Origin: CBDESM01 sp965205165
GTDB lineage: Bacteria > Chloroflexota > Dehalococcoidia > Bin125
Assembly (NCBI GenBank): GCA_965205165.1
Contig: OZ242037.1
Location: 124,001-188,000 of the forward strand
Direction: 5' to 3'
Length of the DNA stretch: 64,000 nucleotides
Shown here piece after piece: positions 17,277-27,300 of this stretch. The notes under the pieces were generated by a model. That model had not been told where the DNA came from. It worked only from the letters and a program-made list of their open reading frames with translations, and did not search any database. The position numbers and the translations under genes are program-made. Every line of letters starts with the position of its first letter. Position 1 is the stretch's first letter.

Positions 17277-18518
17277 TCAGCCGCGCTCGGCCCGGTCTTG
17301 ATCTGCGGCGAACTGCACGGCGCCGCCGAATCGCTCCCGCAGGTCGGCCAGCGTCGCCTCCAGCGCCGCGGCCCGCGCCCGCGCCCGTTGCTCCGCCGAC
17401 GGCCCCTCCGCTTCGGGCTCCGCGAGCGGACGATCGAACAGGCCGAGCTGCGCGACGGCGTCCTCGGCCTGGAGGTTGCTCGCCCCCACGCCGATCAGCC
17501 GGAAGCGGCGCCCGCCCGTGCATTCGCCGCGCAGGATCTCGTCGGCGATCTTGCCGATCTCCGCGCCGTCGTCGGTCGCGGCGCGCAGCGTACGCTGCCG
17601 CGTGAACGTGGTGAAGTCGGCCAGCCGCAGCTTCAGCTGCACCGTCCGCGCCCGCAGCTTCCCCTCGCGCAGCCGCTTGCCGACCTGCTCCGCCTGCTCC
17701 GCCGCCGTCCGCCGCAGCTTCCCGTAATCCGAGACGTCCTCCGCGAATGTGGTCTCCGACGAGATCGACTTCGTCTCCCGCTCGCCGCCCACCTCGCGAT
17801 CGTCGATCCCGCGCGAGAGCTGGTGGAAGACCTCCCCGCGCACGCCGAAGCGGCGCACCAGCCAGGGGAGGGAGCGCTCCGCCAGCTGCCCCGCCGTCTC
17901 CACTCCGGCAGCGCGCAGCTGCGCCGCCGTGCGCGGGCCGATCCCCCAGATCGCGTCGACCGGCAGCGGCGCCAGGAACTCCGCCTCCCGCCCCGGCGGC
18001 ACCACCGTCAAACCGTCCGGCTTGTCCACGTCCGACGCGATCTTCGCCACCGACTTCCCCGTCGCCACCCCGCACGAAACGGTCAGCTCCGTCTCCTCCC
18101 GCACCCGCCGCTTGATCCAGGCTGCCAGCTCCTGCCCGTCGGCGCCGTCCGCCACCCGCTGCGAGACGTCCACGAACGCCTCGTCCAGCGAGAGCGGCTC
18201 GATCAGCGGCGAGGCCGATCGCAGCACGTCCATGATCACTCCCGACACGCGCCGGTAGCGGGCGTGGTCGGGCGGCACGACCTCCGCGTGCGGACATAAG
18301 CGCAGCGCCGTCCGCATCGGCATCGCCGAGCGGCAGCCGAACTCCCGCGCCTCGTAAGAGGCTGCCGCCACCACCCCGCGCCCGCGCGGCGATCCGCCCA
18401 CCAGCACCGGCTGCCCGCGCAGCTCCGGCCGATCCCGCTGCTCCACCGCCGCGAAGAACGCATCCATGTCGGCGTGGATGATGCAGCGCGGCGGGGCGGG
18501 GATCGCGGCAACGGGCAC
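17277..18518 (-). CDS. dinB: DNA polymerase IV (Y-family)
   Basis: Error-prone translesion polymerase. About 413 residues from a GTG start: CIIHADMDAFFAAVEQRD holds the first catalytic Asp pair, EPLSLDEAFVDVS the catalytic DE, and VSCGVATGKSVAKIASDVDKPDG and WGIGPRTAAQLRAAGV the palm/HhH regions. A beta-clamp motif, QLGLF, occurs about 45 residues before the end, followed by a helical tail. The GTG at 18516-18518 is chosen because it sits 6 nt after a -10-like box; an open frame continues upstream without conserved sequence. Confidence 0.94.
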   Translation of the reverse strand: MPVAAIPAPPRCIIHADMDAFFAAVEQRDRPELRGQPVLVGGSPRGRGVVAAASYEAREFGCRSAMPMRTALRLCPHAEVVPPDHARYRRVSGVIMDVLRSASPLIEPLSLDEAFVDVSQRVADGADGQELAAWIKRRVREETELTVSCGVATGKSVAKIASDVDKPDGLTVVPPGREAEFLAPLPVDAIWGIGPRTAAQLRAAGVETAGQLAERSLPWLVRRFGVRGEVFHQLSRGIDDREVGGERETKSISSETTFAEDVSDYGKLRRTAAEQAEQVGKRLREGKLRARTVQLKLRLADFTTFTRQRTLRAATDDGAEIGKIADEILRGECTGGRRFRLIGVGASNLQAEDAVAQLGLFDRPLAEPEAEGPSAEQRARARAAALEATLADLRERFGGAVQFAADQDRAERG

Positions 18519-18524
18519 GCGGCT

Positions 18525-18530
18525 ACCGTA
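18525..18530 (-). promoter_or_regulatory. Putative -10 box TACGGT of dinB (leaderless)
   Basis: TACGGT on the minus strand ends 6 nt before the dinB GTG. Same hexamer and spacing as at 11076-11081. I see no LexA-type palindrome next to it. Confidence 0.42.
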
Positions 18531-18549
18531 CCCAATCGGGAGCGGGCCG

Positions 18550-19161
18550 ATGACCGCGATCGCCAAGGTGCTCGACAGGCTGCGCGGCGGCGCGTCCGAA
18601 AACGCGCTGATCGACCAGCTGCTCGCCCGCGGCGAGGCCGAACTGCGCGCTGGCGGCGATCCGGAGCGCATCCGCGCCGCCGGCCGCGAAGCCCTGGTCC
18701 GCCTCGCCCACGCCCGCGACGGCGGCGAAACATCCCGCCGCCGCGGCGCCGCCCACCTGCTCGCCGGCAACCTCGAAGACGCCGCCCGCCACGCCTTCGA
18801 GGCCGCCGACCGGATGCCCTATGACGTCGACTCCCGCATCGCGCTCGGCAACGCACGCCTCGCCCAAGGCGAACTGGACGCGGCCGCGCACGAGTTCGAC
18901 GAGGTGATCGGCGAGTTCGGCGCGGAGGGCGAAGCCGCCGCCGGCCGCCGCGCCGCGATCCTCGCCCGCGGCCACGCCCCCGTCGACGAACTCCCGGCCT
19001 CCGACGATGATTGGCGCGAGGCAGCCCGCCTGCTCGCCGGCCTCTGGCGCGTCTGCGGCATCCGCAGCCAGCGCCTCGCCGCGCTCGACGGCGCGCACCC
19101 GGGCGCCCTCGCGCTGCTCCGCGGCGCAGCTGGCAAGGAGGACGGCGATGGGACTGCTTGA
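18550..19161 (+). CDS. TPR-like helical repeat protein
   Basis: 203 residues, almost wholly helical with alanine-rich helix pairs. AHLLAGNLEDAARHAFEAADRMPYDVDSRIALGNARLAQGELDAAAHEFDEVI (about 77-129) fits two tetratricopeptide repeats, so a protein-binding role is likely. No signal peptide. The ATG at 18550 follows GGGAG and is used instead of an upstream ATG that would overlap dinB. It overlaps the next gene by 14 nt. It diverges from dinB by 31 nt. Confidence 0.68.
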   Translation: MTAIAKVLDRLRGGASENALIDQLLARGEAELRAGGDPERIRAAGREALVRLAHARDGGETSRRRGAAHLLAGNLEDAARHAFEAADRMPYDVDSRIALGNARLAQGELDAAAHEFDEVIGEFGAEGEAAAGRRAAILARGHAPVDELPASDDDWREAARLLAGLWRVCGIRSQRLAALDGAHPGALALLRGAAGKEDGDGTA

Positions 19162-19459
19162 GCGCATGCGCCGCACGGTCGACGCCCTGCGCGGCCCCGA
19201 CCTCTCGGCCGACGTCGAGGCCGAGCTCGCCGCCGTCCGCCGCGCCATCCGCGCCGAATCCCAGCGCCGCGGCACCCGCACCGGCCTGTCGCTCACGCTG
19301 ATGATGGAGCACACCGCCGAAGACCTGCGCCGCGTCGATCTCTTCCAAGTCCTCGCCCACCTGCACGCCGAAGGCGAACTCGCCCGCCTCGATCAGGATT
19401 CCTTCGGCAACATCAAGTTCGATATCGCCGAACTCGCCGACGAAGAGCCGCGGAGTTAG
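19148..19459 (+). CDS. Small helical hypothetical protein
   Basis: 103 residues; a strong Shine-Dalgarno AAGGAGG precedes the ATG, which lies inside the end of the TPR-like gene, indicating coupling. The sequence is charged and helical (MGLLERMRRTVDALRGPDLSADVEAELAAVRRAIRA is the start), ending with an acidic tail. No recognised domain. Probably works with the TPR-like protein. Confidence 0.6.
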   Translation: MGLLERMRRTVDALRGPDLSADVEAELAAVRRAIRAESQRRGTRTGLSLTLMMEHTAEDLRRVDLFQVLAHLHAEGELARLDQDSFGNIKFDIAELADEEPRS

Positions 19460-19556
19460 GCGTTCCCGAACACCCTGCGCAGGATCGCACTATATGAGTT
19501 ATGGAAACGCCGCCCTGATAGGAGCTGCCGACCGCACATAACGCGCGCCTTGAAAT

Positions 19557-20492
19557 TCACCGGCGGGCGAGGATGATCTGGAACTCCATCGTGCCCGAAT
19601 CCTCGATCGAGATCACCCGGAAGTTGGTCGGCGGCACGATCTCGTAGTCCGCCAGCGCGATCTCCGACGAGCCGACGATCACCGCCAAGCCGTCGACCAG
19701 CTGCCCCGTCAGCGCGATCTCGACCTCGTTGGCCACCCCGTGCAGCTCCAGCGTGCCCCGCACCGACTGCTCGATCAGCCCGCCCGACAGCGCCGCCTCG
19801 TCAATCGCGATCGGCTCCGACAGCGTGAACGTCGCCGTCGGGAACCTGTCCGTCTCCAACCCGCGGCTGCGCAGCGCTTGATCGCGGCGCGACTGGTCGC
19901 TCCGCAGCGTCCGCAGGTCCGCGGTAATCACGACCCGCGTGATCCGCGCCCCGTCGAAGTCCAGCTCCGCGCTCAGATCCGACGTCCGCCCCACCGCCGT
20001 CGCCGTCCCGATGTCCGCGAACGTCTCCCCGATCCGGTAACCGACGAACGACTCGCCGTCCTCCGCCAACGTCCAAGCACCCGCCAGATCCGCCAGCGTC
20101 AGCGCCTCAGCGGGTTCCTCGACGGCCTGCTCCGCCGCCGCCTCATCCGCGCCCTCCGATGAATCCGCATCGGAGGTTTCATCCGCGTCAGCGGGCGGCG
20201 CATCCTCCTCCTCATCCACTGCATCGCCGTCCTGAGCCGATCCATAGTCCGCATCGGATACGGAGACCGCCTGCTGCTCATCCTCAGCCGCAGGCTCCGC
20301 TGCCGGAGCCGCAGGTTCGGCTTGCTGCTGTTGCTGCTCTTCGAGGCTCTCGACCGCGCTCTCAATCGTCACCGGCGGCGGCGCGTCGCTGCGGATGACG
20401 GTGAAGTAGACGACGATCAGCGCCACCACGATCACCACCGCCAGCCCGATCAAAGTCAAGATCCGGCGCGGCCAAGAGAGCGGGTTCAGCAT
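19557..20492 (-). CDS. Membrane-anchored YceI-family protein
   Basis: 311 residues. An N-terminal transmembrane helix (about 12-34) is followed by a Gln-run and a long Asp/Glu/Ala linker (about 48-130). The C-terminal YceI domain (about 135-310) shows WTLAEDGESFVGYRIGE, ELDFDGARITRVVITADL, LRSDQSRRDQALRSRGLETDRFPTATF and GTLELHGVANEVEIALTGQ. YceI proteins are lipocalin-like barrels that bind isoprenoid-type lipids. The long tether places the barrel outside the membrane. The gene is 9 nt downstream of the carboxylesterase gene. Confidence 0.88.
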   Translation of the reverse strand: MLNPLSWPRRILTLIGLAVVIVVALIVVYFTVIRSDAPPPVTIESAVESLEEQQQQQAEPAAPAAEPAAEDEQQAVSVSDADYGSAQDGDAVDEEEDAPPADADETSDADSSEGADEAAAEQAVEEPAEALTLADLAGAWTLAEDGESFVGYRIGETFADIGTATAVGRTSDLSAELDFDGARITRVVITADLRTLRSDQSRRDQALRSRGLETDRFPTATFTLSEPIAIDEAALSGGLIEQSVRGTLELHGVANEVEIALTGQLVDGLAVIVGSSEIALADYEIVPPTNFRVISIEDSGTMEFQIILARR

Positions 20493-20501
20493 CCAGTCGC
20501 C

Positions 20502-21149
20502 TCACTCATCCAGCAGATGCCGGGCCAGGAACGTCGATAGATCGTGGATGCTCTCGCGCCCGATCTCGTGCTGCATCTGGTACTCGCGGTAGTCGACCTT
20601 GATGCCGAGCCCGGCCAGGCGGTCCCGCGACTCGCGCCCGCGCTCGACCCCGACCAGCGGATCGCCGCTGCCGTGCTGGACCAGCATCGGCAGGCCGTCC
20701 GCGTCCGCCGCGGATTCGCCCAGCGCCTCGTCCGAAAGCCAGGTCGAGAGCATCGCCGCGCAGCGCCAGCGCGCCGGCTGCTGCAGCGCCAGCCGGTAGG
20801 CCAGGAACCCGCCCTGGCTGAACCCCATCAGGCCGACCCGCTCCGGATCCCCTCCGTATTGCCCGATGCTCCACTCGATGAACTCCAGCATCGCGTCCCC
20901 GACCCGCGCCAGCTCGCCCGCGATCGGCTTGTCGTCCGCCCCGCGCTCGAACCACGTGTAGGCCGCCTGCGGCGCCCAGCCGCCCATCTCCAAGCGGAAC
21001 TCCGCCTGCGGGCAGATCACCCGCAGCCGCCCCTCGCAAATCAACGGCGCGAGCGGCGCCAAGTCCTGGCAGTGCGCCCCGTGCCCGTGCAGCGCGACCA
21101 GCGTCGCCGCGGGCTCGGCCGGCGCCCAGACGTTATGTACGAACGGCAT
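20502..21149 (-). CDS. Phospholipase/carboxylesterase-type alpha/beta hydrolase
   Basis: 215 residues from the ATG at 21147-21149. VALHGHGAHCQDLAPLA is the oxyanion-hole region, VGLMGFSQGGFLAYRLAL the nucleophile elbow with catalytic Ser, HGSGDPLV supplies the Asp, and the late MQHEIG segment the His, matching the phospholipase/carboxylesterase (YpfH) family. Likely cytosolic esterase of unknown substrate. It follows ftsY by 50 nt and has its own -10-like box, so it may be separately transcribed with YceI. Confidence 0.88.
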   Translation of the reverse strand: MPFVHNVWAPAEPAATLVALHGHGAHCQDLAPLAPLICEGRLRVICPQAEFRLEMGGWAPQAAYTWFERGADDKPIAGELARVGDAMLEFIEWSIGQYGGDPERVGLMGFSQGGFLAYRLALQQPARWRCAAMLSTWLSDEALGESAADADGLPMLVQHGSGDPLVGVERGRESRDRLAGLGIKVDYREYQMQHEIGRESIHDLSTFLARHLLDE

Positions 21150-21156
21150 CGGCCCG

Positions 21157-21162
21157 ATTGTA
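21157..21162 (-). promoter_or_regulatory. Putative -10 box TACAAT (leaderless) of the carboxylesterase gene
   Basis: TACAAT on the minus strand is 7 nt before the ATG at 21149; the spacer CGGGCCG has no good ribosome binding site. One of the clearest examples of this promoter type in the window. Confidence 0.5.
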
Positions 21163-21199
21163 CGCGCGCCCCGGCCTTGGGCGGGCGATCGCGCGGGGA

Positions 21200-22192
21200 T
21201 CACGCGAGCAGCGCGTCCACGAAGGCCGCCGGATCGAACGGGGCCAGGTCTTCCGCCCGCTCGCCCGTGCCCGCGAAGCGCACCGGGATGCCCAGCTCGT
21301 CCGCGACCGCGAAGACGATCCCGCCCTTCGAGGTCCCGTCCAGCTTGGCCAGGCAGATCGCGGTGACCCCCGTCGCCTGCGTGAACGCGCGCGCCTGCGC
21401 CAGCCCGTTCTGCCCGCTGGTCGCGTCGAGCACCAGCAGCACCTCGTGCGGCGCGCCCGGATGCCGCGTCTCGATCACCCGCCGCACCTTGCCCAACTCC
21501 GCCATCAAGTTCGATTGCGTCTGCAAGCGCCCCGCCGTGTCGACGATCACGACGTCCGCCTTGCGCGACTTGGCCGCTTCGAGCGCGTCGTAGACGACCG
21601 CGCCCGGGTCGGAGCCCGCTTGGTGCGCGATCACCGCCGCGTCGAGCCGCGAGCCCCATTCCTGCAACTGCTCGATCGCCGCCGCCCGGAAGGTGTCGCC
21701 CGCCGCCAGCAGCACCGAGCGCCCCTCGTCCTGATACGCCCGCGCCAGCTTCGCGATCGACGTCGTCTTGCCCGCGCCGTTGACTCCCACCACGAAGATC
21801 ACGATCGGCGCGTCCGGCTCGCCCGATGCGCCGTCCCAGAGCCGCCCCGCCGGCGCCGGCGCTTCGAGCAGCGCGACCAGCCGCTCGCGCAGCTTCGCCT
21901 TGACCGCCTCCGCGTCGTCGCGGTTGGACGTGTCGTCCCGCAATTCCCCGACGATCCGCATGCTCAGGCCCGCGCCGAGGTCTCCGAGGATCAGCGTCTC
22001 CTCCAACTCCTCCCAGAAATCGTCGTCCACCTGCGCGCGGAACAGCCCCGACAGCCGCCCCAGCACGCCGCGCCGCGTCGCCGTCGTCGCCGCGGTGTAG
22101 ACCTCCTCCAGCTCCGCCGCCTCGGCCTGCGCCTGCTCGGGCCCGGCCTCCGCATCGCCCTGCCCGCGCCGCCATCGGAACAGTCTCGGCAT
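21200..22192 (-). CDS. ftsY: Signal recognition particle receptor FtsY
   Basis: GTPase that docks SRP-ribosome complexes at the membrane. 330 residues: a short acidic A region, the NG-domain helices (about 40-110), the P-loop GVNGAGKTTSIAKLA (136-150), AGDTFRAAAIEQL, DTAGRLQTQSNLM, AKLDGTSKGG and the closing FAGTGERAEDLAPFD. Last gene of the rnc-smc-ftsY group, here separated from smc by a lipoprotein gene. The SRP RNA partner is also in the window (37285-37553). Confidence 0.97.
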   Translation of the reverse strand: MPRLFRWRRGQGDAEAGPEQAQAEAAELEEVYTAATTATRRGVLGRLSGLFRAQVDDDFWEELEETLILGDLGAGLSMRIVGELRDDTSNRDDAEAVKAKLRERLVALLEAPAPAGRLWDGASGEPDAPIVIFVVGVNGAGKTTSIAKLARAYQDEGRSVLLAAGDTFRAAAIEQLQEWGSRLDAAVIAHQAGSDPGAVVYDALEAAKSRKADVVIVDTAGRLQTQSNLMAELGKVRRVIETRHPGAPHEVLLVLDATSGQNGLAQARAFTQATGVTAICLAKLDGTSKGGIVFAVADELGIPVRFAGTGERAEDLAPFDPAAFVDALLA

Positions 22193-22283
22193 CAGTTCAG
22201 CCCGCCGTACCCGTGTCGCAGTGCATCGGCATCAAACCGCTCCCTCGCCGCGCAATCGCGCCAACACCTTATCCCCGCCCCGC

Positions 22284-24344
22284 TTATGAAACCGCCCTCT
22301 TCCAAGTCCGCGCCAGCTGGCCCGGCGCGCCGGCCGGGTCATGCGCGAAATACGTCGCAACCAAGTTGAACACACCGCCCCGCCGCGCGTGCAGCCCGTA
22401 CGGGTTGACCAGGTGGATCGTCCCCATCAGCTCCGCCCGCCGTTCGCGCATGCGCTCCAAGACGCCGGAGCGCTCGATCGGATCCAGCGTCCGCCGCTGT
22501 TGCGCCGACAGCCGCCGCAGCTCGCCATCCTCCGATTCCAACGGCGGCGCTTGGAACGCGGTGCCCGCGGGCGCGCGGAACCACGCGAGCTCCGCGCCCG
22601 TCCCGTAGCGCTGAGGCGGCGGTGCCAGCGACACGTTCACGCCCTGTCCAGCCGCGAACCGCCGCCCGCTTTCCGCGTTCACCTGCACGTTGAAGCCGAG
22701 CACCCATTTCAACGTTTCGACCCGCGCCAGCGGCCCGAAGGCGGCGCGCCAAGCCTGCGTCGCGGTCTCCGCCCGCACGCGCTCCTCGTGCGCGGCGTAC
22801 TGCGTCTCCTGGTTCATCGCCGGCGTGCCGAGGCCGACCCGCAGCGGCGCGGCCTCCGAATAGCCCGCCGCCTCCACGAGCGCCCGCGCACCCGCCGGGT
22901 CGAACCCGTAGGACGGGCCGAGCTCCTCCGCCGTCCACGGCCATTCGCGCCATCCGCCCCCGCCGTCGGCGGACAACGTCCAGTCCATCCCGCAGTCCGG
23001 CGCGGCCAAACCACGGTGCAGCGCCCGCGCGAGTTCGCCGCGGTCGAGCGCCATCGACAACGCGCGGCCGACCCGCGGGTCGGCCGCCTCCACGCCCTCG
23101 CCGAGCGGGAACTCCAGCGTCCAGCCGCCGTCGGGGATCGGAGCCGTCACTTGCACCGCCGCATCCGGATGCCGCTCAAGCGACGCGGCGACCTCGCCCG
23201 GCGACTCCAGCACCATCGCGTCGAGCCCGCCCTCCAGCCACGCCTCCCAGACCTGCCGCCGCGCAATGCAAGGGAGCGGCCCGCCCGCGCCGCTGTCGGG
23301 CAGCAACCCGCCGCGCACCGCGTCGAGCCGCGGCAGCGCCGCGCCGGACCCGGCCCCGCCGCGCGAATGCTCCGGATTCCGTTCGAGCCGCCAACTCCCG
23401 TACGGCTCCAAGCCCTCCTCGAAGCGGAATGGGCCGGTACCGGGCGGCGGCGCTTGCGCGCTGCCCGTCGTTCCCGCATCGGCCGGCGTCCAGCCCGGCG
23501 GCATGATCACGTGCTCCGGGCCGGCCATCGCCGAGAGCAGCGGCGCGGACGGCTCGGCCAGCGAAAACGCGACCGTCCCCGCGGCGTCGTCCGCCTCGAT
23601 CGAGGCGACGGCGCGGTAGACCCGGGATTGCAGGGCCTCCGGCTCGCGGTACATCTCGTGCATCACGCGCACATCGCCCGCCGACAGCTCGCGCCCGCCC
23701 GCATCGCCGGATTCCGGCCAGACCGCGCCGCGCCGCAGCCGGAACACCAGCGTCGTCTCGTCCGGCGTTTCCCAGCTCTCCGCGAGATCGCCCTCGACGA
23801 TGCGGCGGTGCGCGTCGATCCCGTCGCCCGCGGCCAGCCCGACCAGCCGGCCGTAGAGCAGCGGCAGCAGCGAGAGCCCGCCGCCGGTGGCGCGGTCCAG
23901 CCCCAGCGGGATCGGCGACCAGACGGCCGGGCCGGGCGTGCTCAGCGCCAGCTCGCCGCCCGCGCGCGGCAGGGAACCGGGCCGCGGCAGATTGCGCCAG
24001 TGGTAGCGCTCGCGCCACTCCAGCGGGTCGACCGGATCGCCCGGCGGCACGGTCTCCGAATCGTCGAACCGCCAAATGTCGCTGATGCCGAGCGGCGGCC
24101 GGTTGCAGGTCGCGGCGGCCATCGGCGCGGAGCTCTCGGCCCGTGGCTGCGCAACCGCGGCCTGCCCCTCATCTGCCTGCCGCTCGCGGGTCGGCGGAGC
24201 GTTCGGCCTCTCGCGCGCGTTATGTGCGGTCGGCCCGCCGCACCCGATCAAGGCGATGCCGGCGGCTCCGACGCCCGCCCGCGCCGCCGACGCCAGCAGC
24301 ATCCGCCGCGACAGCCGCTGAGTCAGCACTGCCCGCACCTGCAC
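22284..24344 (-). CDS. Oligopeptide/nickel-type ABC substrate-binding lipoprotein
   Basis: 686 residues, a family 5 extracellular solute-binding protein. The N-terminus has twin arginines (SRRMLLASAARAG, R13-R14) and a lipobox ending at C35 (IALIGCGG), so export by Tat and lipid anchoring are likely. Core motifs: LPLLYGRLVG, GDLAESWETPDETTLVFRLRRGAVW, ELSAGDVRVMHEMYREPEA, PPGTGPFRFEE and LSMALDRGELARALHRG. It is longer than usual owing to a Pro/Gly-rich insertion. Start choice is uncertain (several GTG codons). It sits between smc and ftsY with no permease genes; the oppD-oppF ATPases at 41025-43329 are possible partners. Confidence 0.85.
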   Translation of the reverse strand: MQVRAVLTQRLSRRMLLASAARAGVGAAGIALIGCGGPTAHNARERPNAPPTRERQADEGQAAVAQPRAESSAPMAAATCNRPPLGISDIWRFDDSETVPPGDPVDPLEWRERYHWRNLPRPGSLPRAGGELALSTPGPAVWSPIPLGLDRATGGGLSLLPLLYGRLVGLAAGDGIDAHRRIVEGDLAESWETPDETTLVFRLRRGAVWPESGDAGGRELSAGDVRVMHEMYREPEALQSRVYRAVASIEADDAAGTVAFSLAEPSAPLLSAMAGPEHVIMPPGWTPADAGTTGSAQAPPPGTGPFRFEEGLEPYGSWRLERNPEHSRGGAGSGAALPRLDAVRGGLLPDSGAGGPLPCIARRQVWEAWLEGGLDAMVLESPGEVAASLERHPDAAVQVTAPIPDGGWTLEFPLGEGVEAADPRVGRALSMALDRGELARALHRGLAAPDCGMDWTLSADGGGGWREWPWTAEELGPSYGFDPAGARALVEAAGYSEAAPLRVGLGTPAMNQETQYAAHEERVRAETATQAWRAAFGPLARVETLKWVLGFNVQVNAESGRRFAAGQGVNVSLAPPPQRYGTGAELAWFRAPAGTAFQAPPLESEDGELRRLSAQQRRTLDPIERSGVLERMRERRAELMGTIHLVNPYGLHARRGGVFNLVATYFAHDPAGAPGQLARTWKRAVS

Positions 24345-24380
24345 AATCCGAAGCTGCCCTGATCCCCCGCTGCGCCCGGC

Positions 24381-27300
24381 TCAATCGGCGATCGCCGGCT
24401 CGCGCTCGATGACCTCGGCATCGAGCGGGGCGCTGCGGGCGCCGTTGCCGTTCGCCGCGGGGATGTCGAGCGCGGGGGCCGCGCCGTCGGCGGCGTTGGT
24501 GAGGCGCACGGAGACCACGCGGCTGAGCGCATCCTCGCCCATCGTCACGCCGTAGATCGCGTCCGCCTGCTCGATCGTGCGGCGGTTGTGCGTGATCAGC
24601 ACGAACTGCGTCGCCCCTGCCCGATCCTTCACGGCGCGGATGAACCGCTCCACGTTCGCCTCGTCCAGCGCCGCGTCCACCTCGTCCAGCACGCAGAACG
24701 GCGCCGGCCGCATCTCCAGCAGCGCGAACAGCAGCGCGATCGCGGTCAGCGCCCGCTCCCCGCCCGACAGCAGCGACAGCCCCGCCAAGCGCTTGCCCGG
24801 CGGCTGCGCGTCGATCACGATGCCCGGCTCCGGCGCATCCTCGCCCTCGTCCTCCTCCGCGCCGGCCCGGTCCAGCGACAGCCGCGCCGAGCCGCCGCGG
24901 AACATCACCCGGAAGTTGCGCCCGAAGGCCTCGTTCACGTCGCGGAAGGCCGCGTCGAAGCGCGTCCGCATCACCCGCTCCAGCTCACGCTCCGCCTCGC
25001 CGAACTTCGCCTCGCCCGCCTCCAGGTCCGCGATCTGCGCGGTCAGCGCCTCCAGCCGCTCGCGCTCCTCCTCGTACTCCGCGGCCGCCCCCGTGTCGAC
25101 GCCGCCCAGCCGGTGCAGCCGTTCGCGCAGATCCTGCGCCTCGCGCCGCAGCTCCTCCGGCTCGATCACGTCATCCGGCGGTTCCGGATCGATCTCGATC
25201 GCGTCGCGCGCGGCCTCCTCGGCCAGCCGCTCCCGCGCCGCCTGCGCCTCGCGCAGGGCCGACTCCGCTTCCACCGCGGCCCGCTCCGCATCGAGCCGCG
25301 CCGTTTGCGCCCCCGCGAGGTCGCTGCGTGCGTGATCCTGCACGGCCTCCGCCGCGGTCAGCGCGGCCGCGAGCTCCGTCGCCGCCGGAATCACCGCCAG
25401 CTCCGATTCGGCCCGCGCGATCTCGCCCGACCTCGCCTCGACCGCCTGCCGCAGCGCGGCGATCCGCGCATCCGCATCGGCGATCCGTTCCGCGACGCGG
25501 CGCCTCGCATCCGCCCGCTCCATCGCCAGCCGCGCCGCCGAGAGCGCCGCCGAGGCATCGTCCCGCCGCCGCTCGAGCTCCGCGATCGCGCGCGGATCCC
25601 CCCCGTCCGGCGCGGCATCGCCGATCGCCCCGTAGGCGCGGCGCAGATGGGCGGCGACCCGCTCCGCATCCGCGTCCCGCCCGCGCAGCGTCGCCCGCGA
25701 TTGGGAAAGCCGGTCCGCCACCTCCCGCGCCGTCCGCCGAGCCTGATCCGCCCGCGCCTCGGCCGCTTCCCGCGCCTCGCCCGATTCTCGCCGCGCCCGC
25801 TCGCCGTCCGCGGCCCGCTGCGCCAGTTCATCCTCGTGCGGCAGCCCCGCCAGTTCCGCTGCCAATTCCGCGGCGGAGCGGCGCAGGCCGGCCGCCTGCT
25901 CCTGCCGCCGCCGCGCGCCGGGCACGCCGCGACCGCCCGCGGCCACTCCGTCCGCCCGCACCGCGATCCCCTCCCGCGTCACCGCGACCCGCGCCCCGCC
26001 GGCGACGGCCTCGACCGCCTCCGCAACCGAATCCACGACGATGACATCGCCCAGCAGCGCGACTGCGACGCCTGCCAACCCGTCCGGCGCAACCGCCAAA
26101 TGCGCCGCGCTCCTCGGATCCAGCGCGGCGATGTCCGCCTGCTCCGTTCCCGTCGCGCCGGCCGCGACCGCCAGCACGCGCCCCGCATCCGCCGCAACCG
26201 CCGCGCGCGCGCGCTCCAGCGCCTCTTCCAACGACGGCAGCACCTCCGCGAAAGCAGCCTCGCCCAGCGCCGCGTCCACCGCGGCGGCCCACTCCGGCGC
26301 GACCTCCAGCTGCGACCGCAGGTTCGCCGCCGCCGTCCCCGCATCGTCGGCCTCGAGTTCGGACGCCCGCTGCTCCGCGTCCGCCAGCCGGGCCGCGAGC
26401 GAGCGCCGACGCTCGGCTTGCTCCCGCTCCGCCCGCCGCGCCTGCTCCAGCGCCTCCGCCGTCCGCGCATGCCCGGCCCGGGCCTCTTCCGCCAGCCGCT
26501 CCGCGACCGCGACCGCCTCTTCCGCCGCCCGCTGCGCCCGCTCCAAATCCGCGATCGCGGCAGCCTCCCCGGCCCTCGCTTCGACGATCCCGCCCAGCTC
26601 CGAGCGCAGCCCCGGCAGCTCCTCCCTCGCCCGCGCAGCGGCCGAGGCGGCCCGCTCAGCCCGGTGCGCGTTCGCCCGCGCCTCCGCCAGCCGCGCGTCG
26701 CAGTCCGCCAACTCCGCCTCCGCCGCCCGCACGGCCGCCCGTGCATCGCCCTCGTCCGCCGGTCCGCCCAGCGATTCCAGCTCCGCCGCCGCATCCGCCC
26801 GATCCCGCCCGCGCCATTCCAGTTCGCGCTCGTCGATCTGCTGCTGCCCGCGCAGCTCGGCCAGCGCCCGCTCCGCCTTGGCCCGCGCCTCCGCCGCGAT
26901 TTCGTGCTTCCGCCGCGCCTCCGAAACTGCCTGCTCCGCCGCGCTGAGCGCCGCCTGCATCGCCGCCAGCCGCGCCTCCGCCTGCTCCCGCCCCGCCGCC
27001 GCCTGCGCCGCCGCCCGCCGCTGGCCCGCCAATTCGCGCCGCAGCGCCGCATCCTGCGAGCGGTAGTAGCGCGCCAGCGCCTCCGCCAGCCGGCCCGCGA
27101 GCGATTCGTACTGCCGCGCCCGCTGCGCCCGCCGGGCCAGCCCGCGCAGCCGCGGCTCCAGCTCCGCCTGCACCAGCCGCGCCCGCTCCAAATGCTCCGC
27201 CGCCCGCGCACGCTGACGCCGCGAATCCTCCATCTGCCGCCGGTGCCGCCGCACGTCCGCCACCTCCTCGATCAGCCGCCGCCGCTCGCCCGGACGCATC

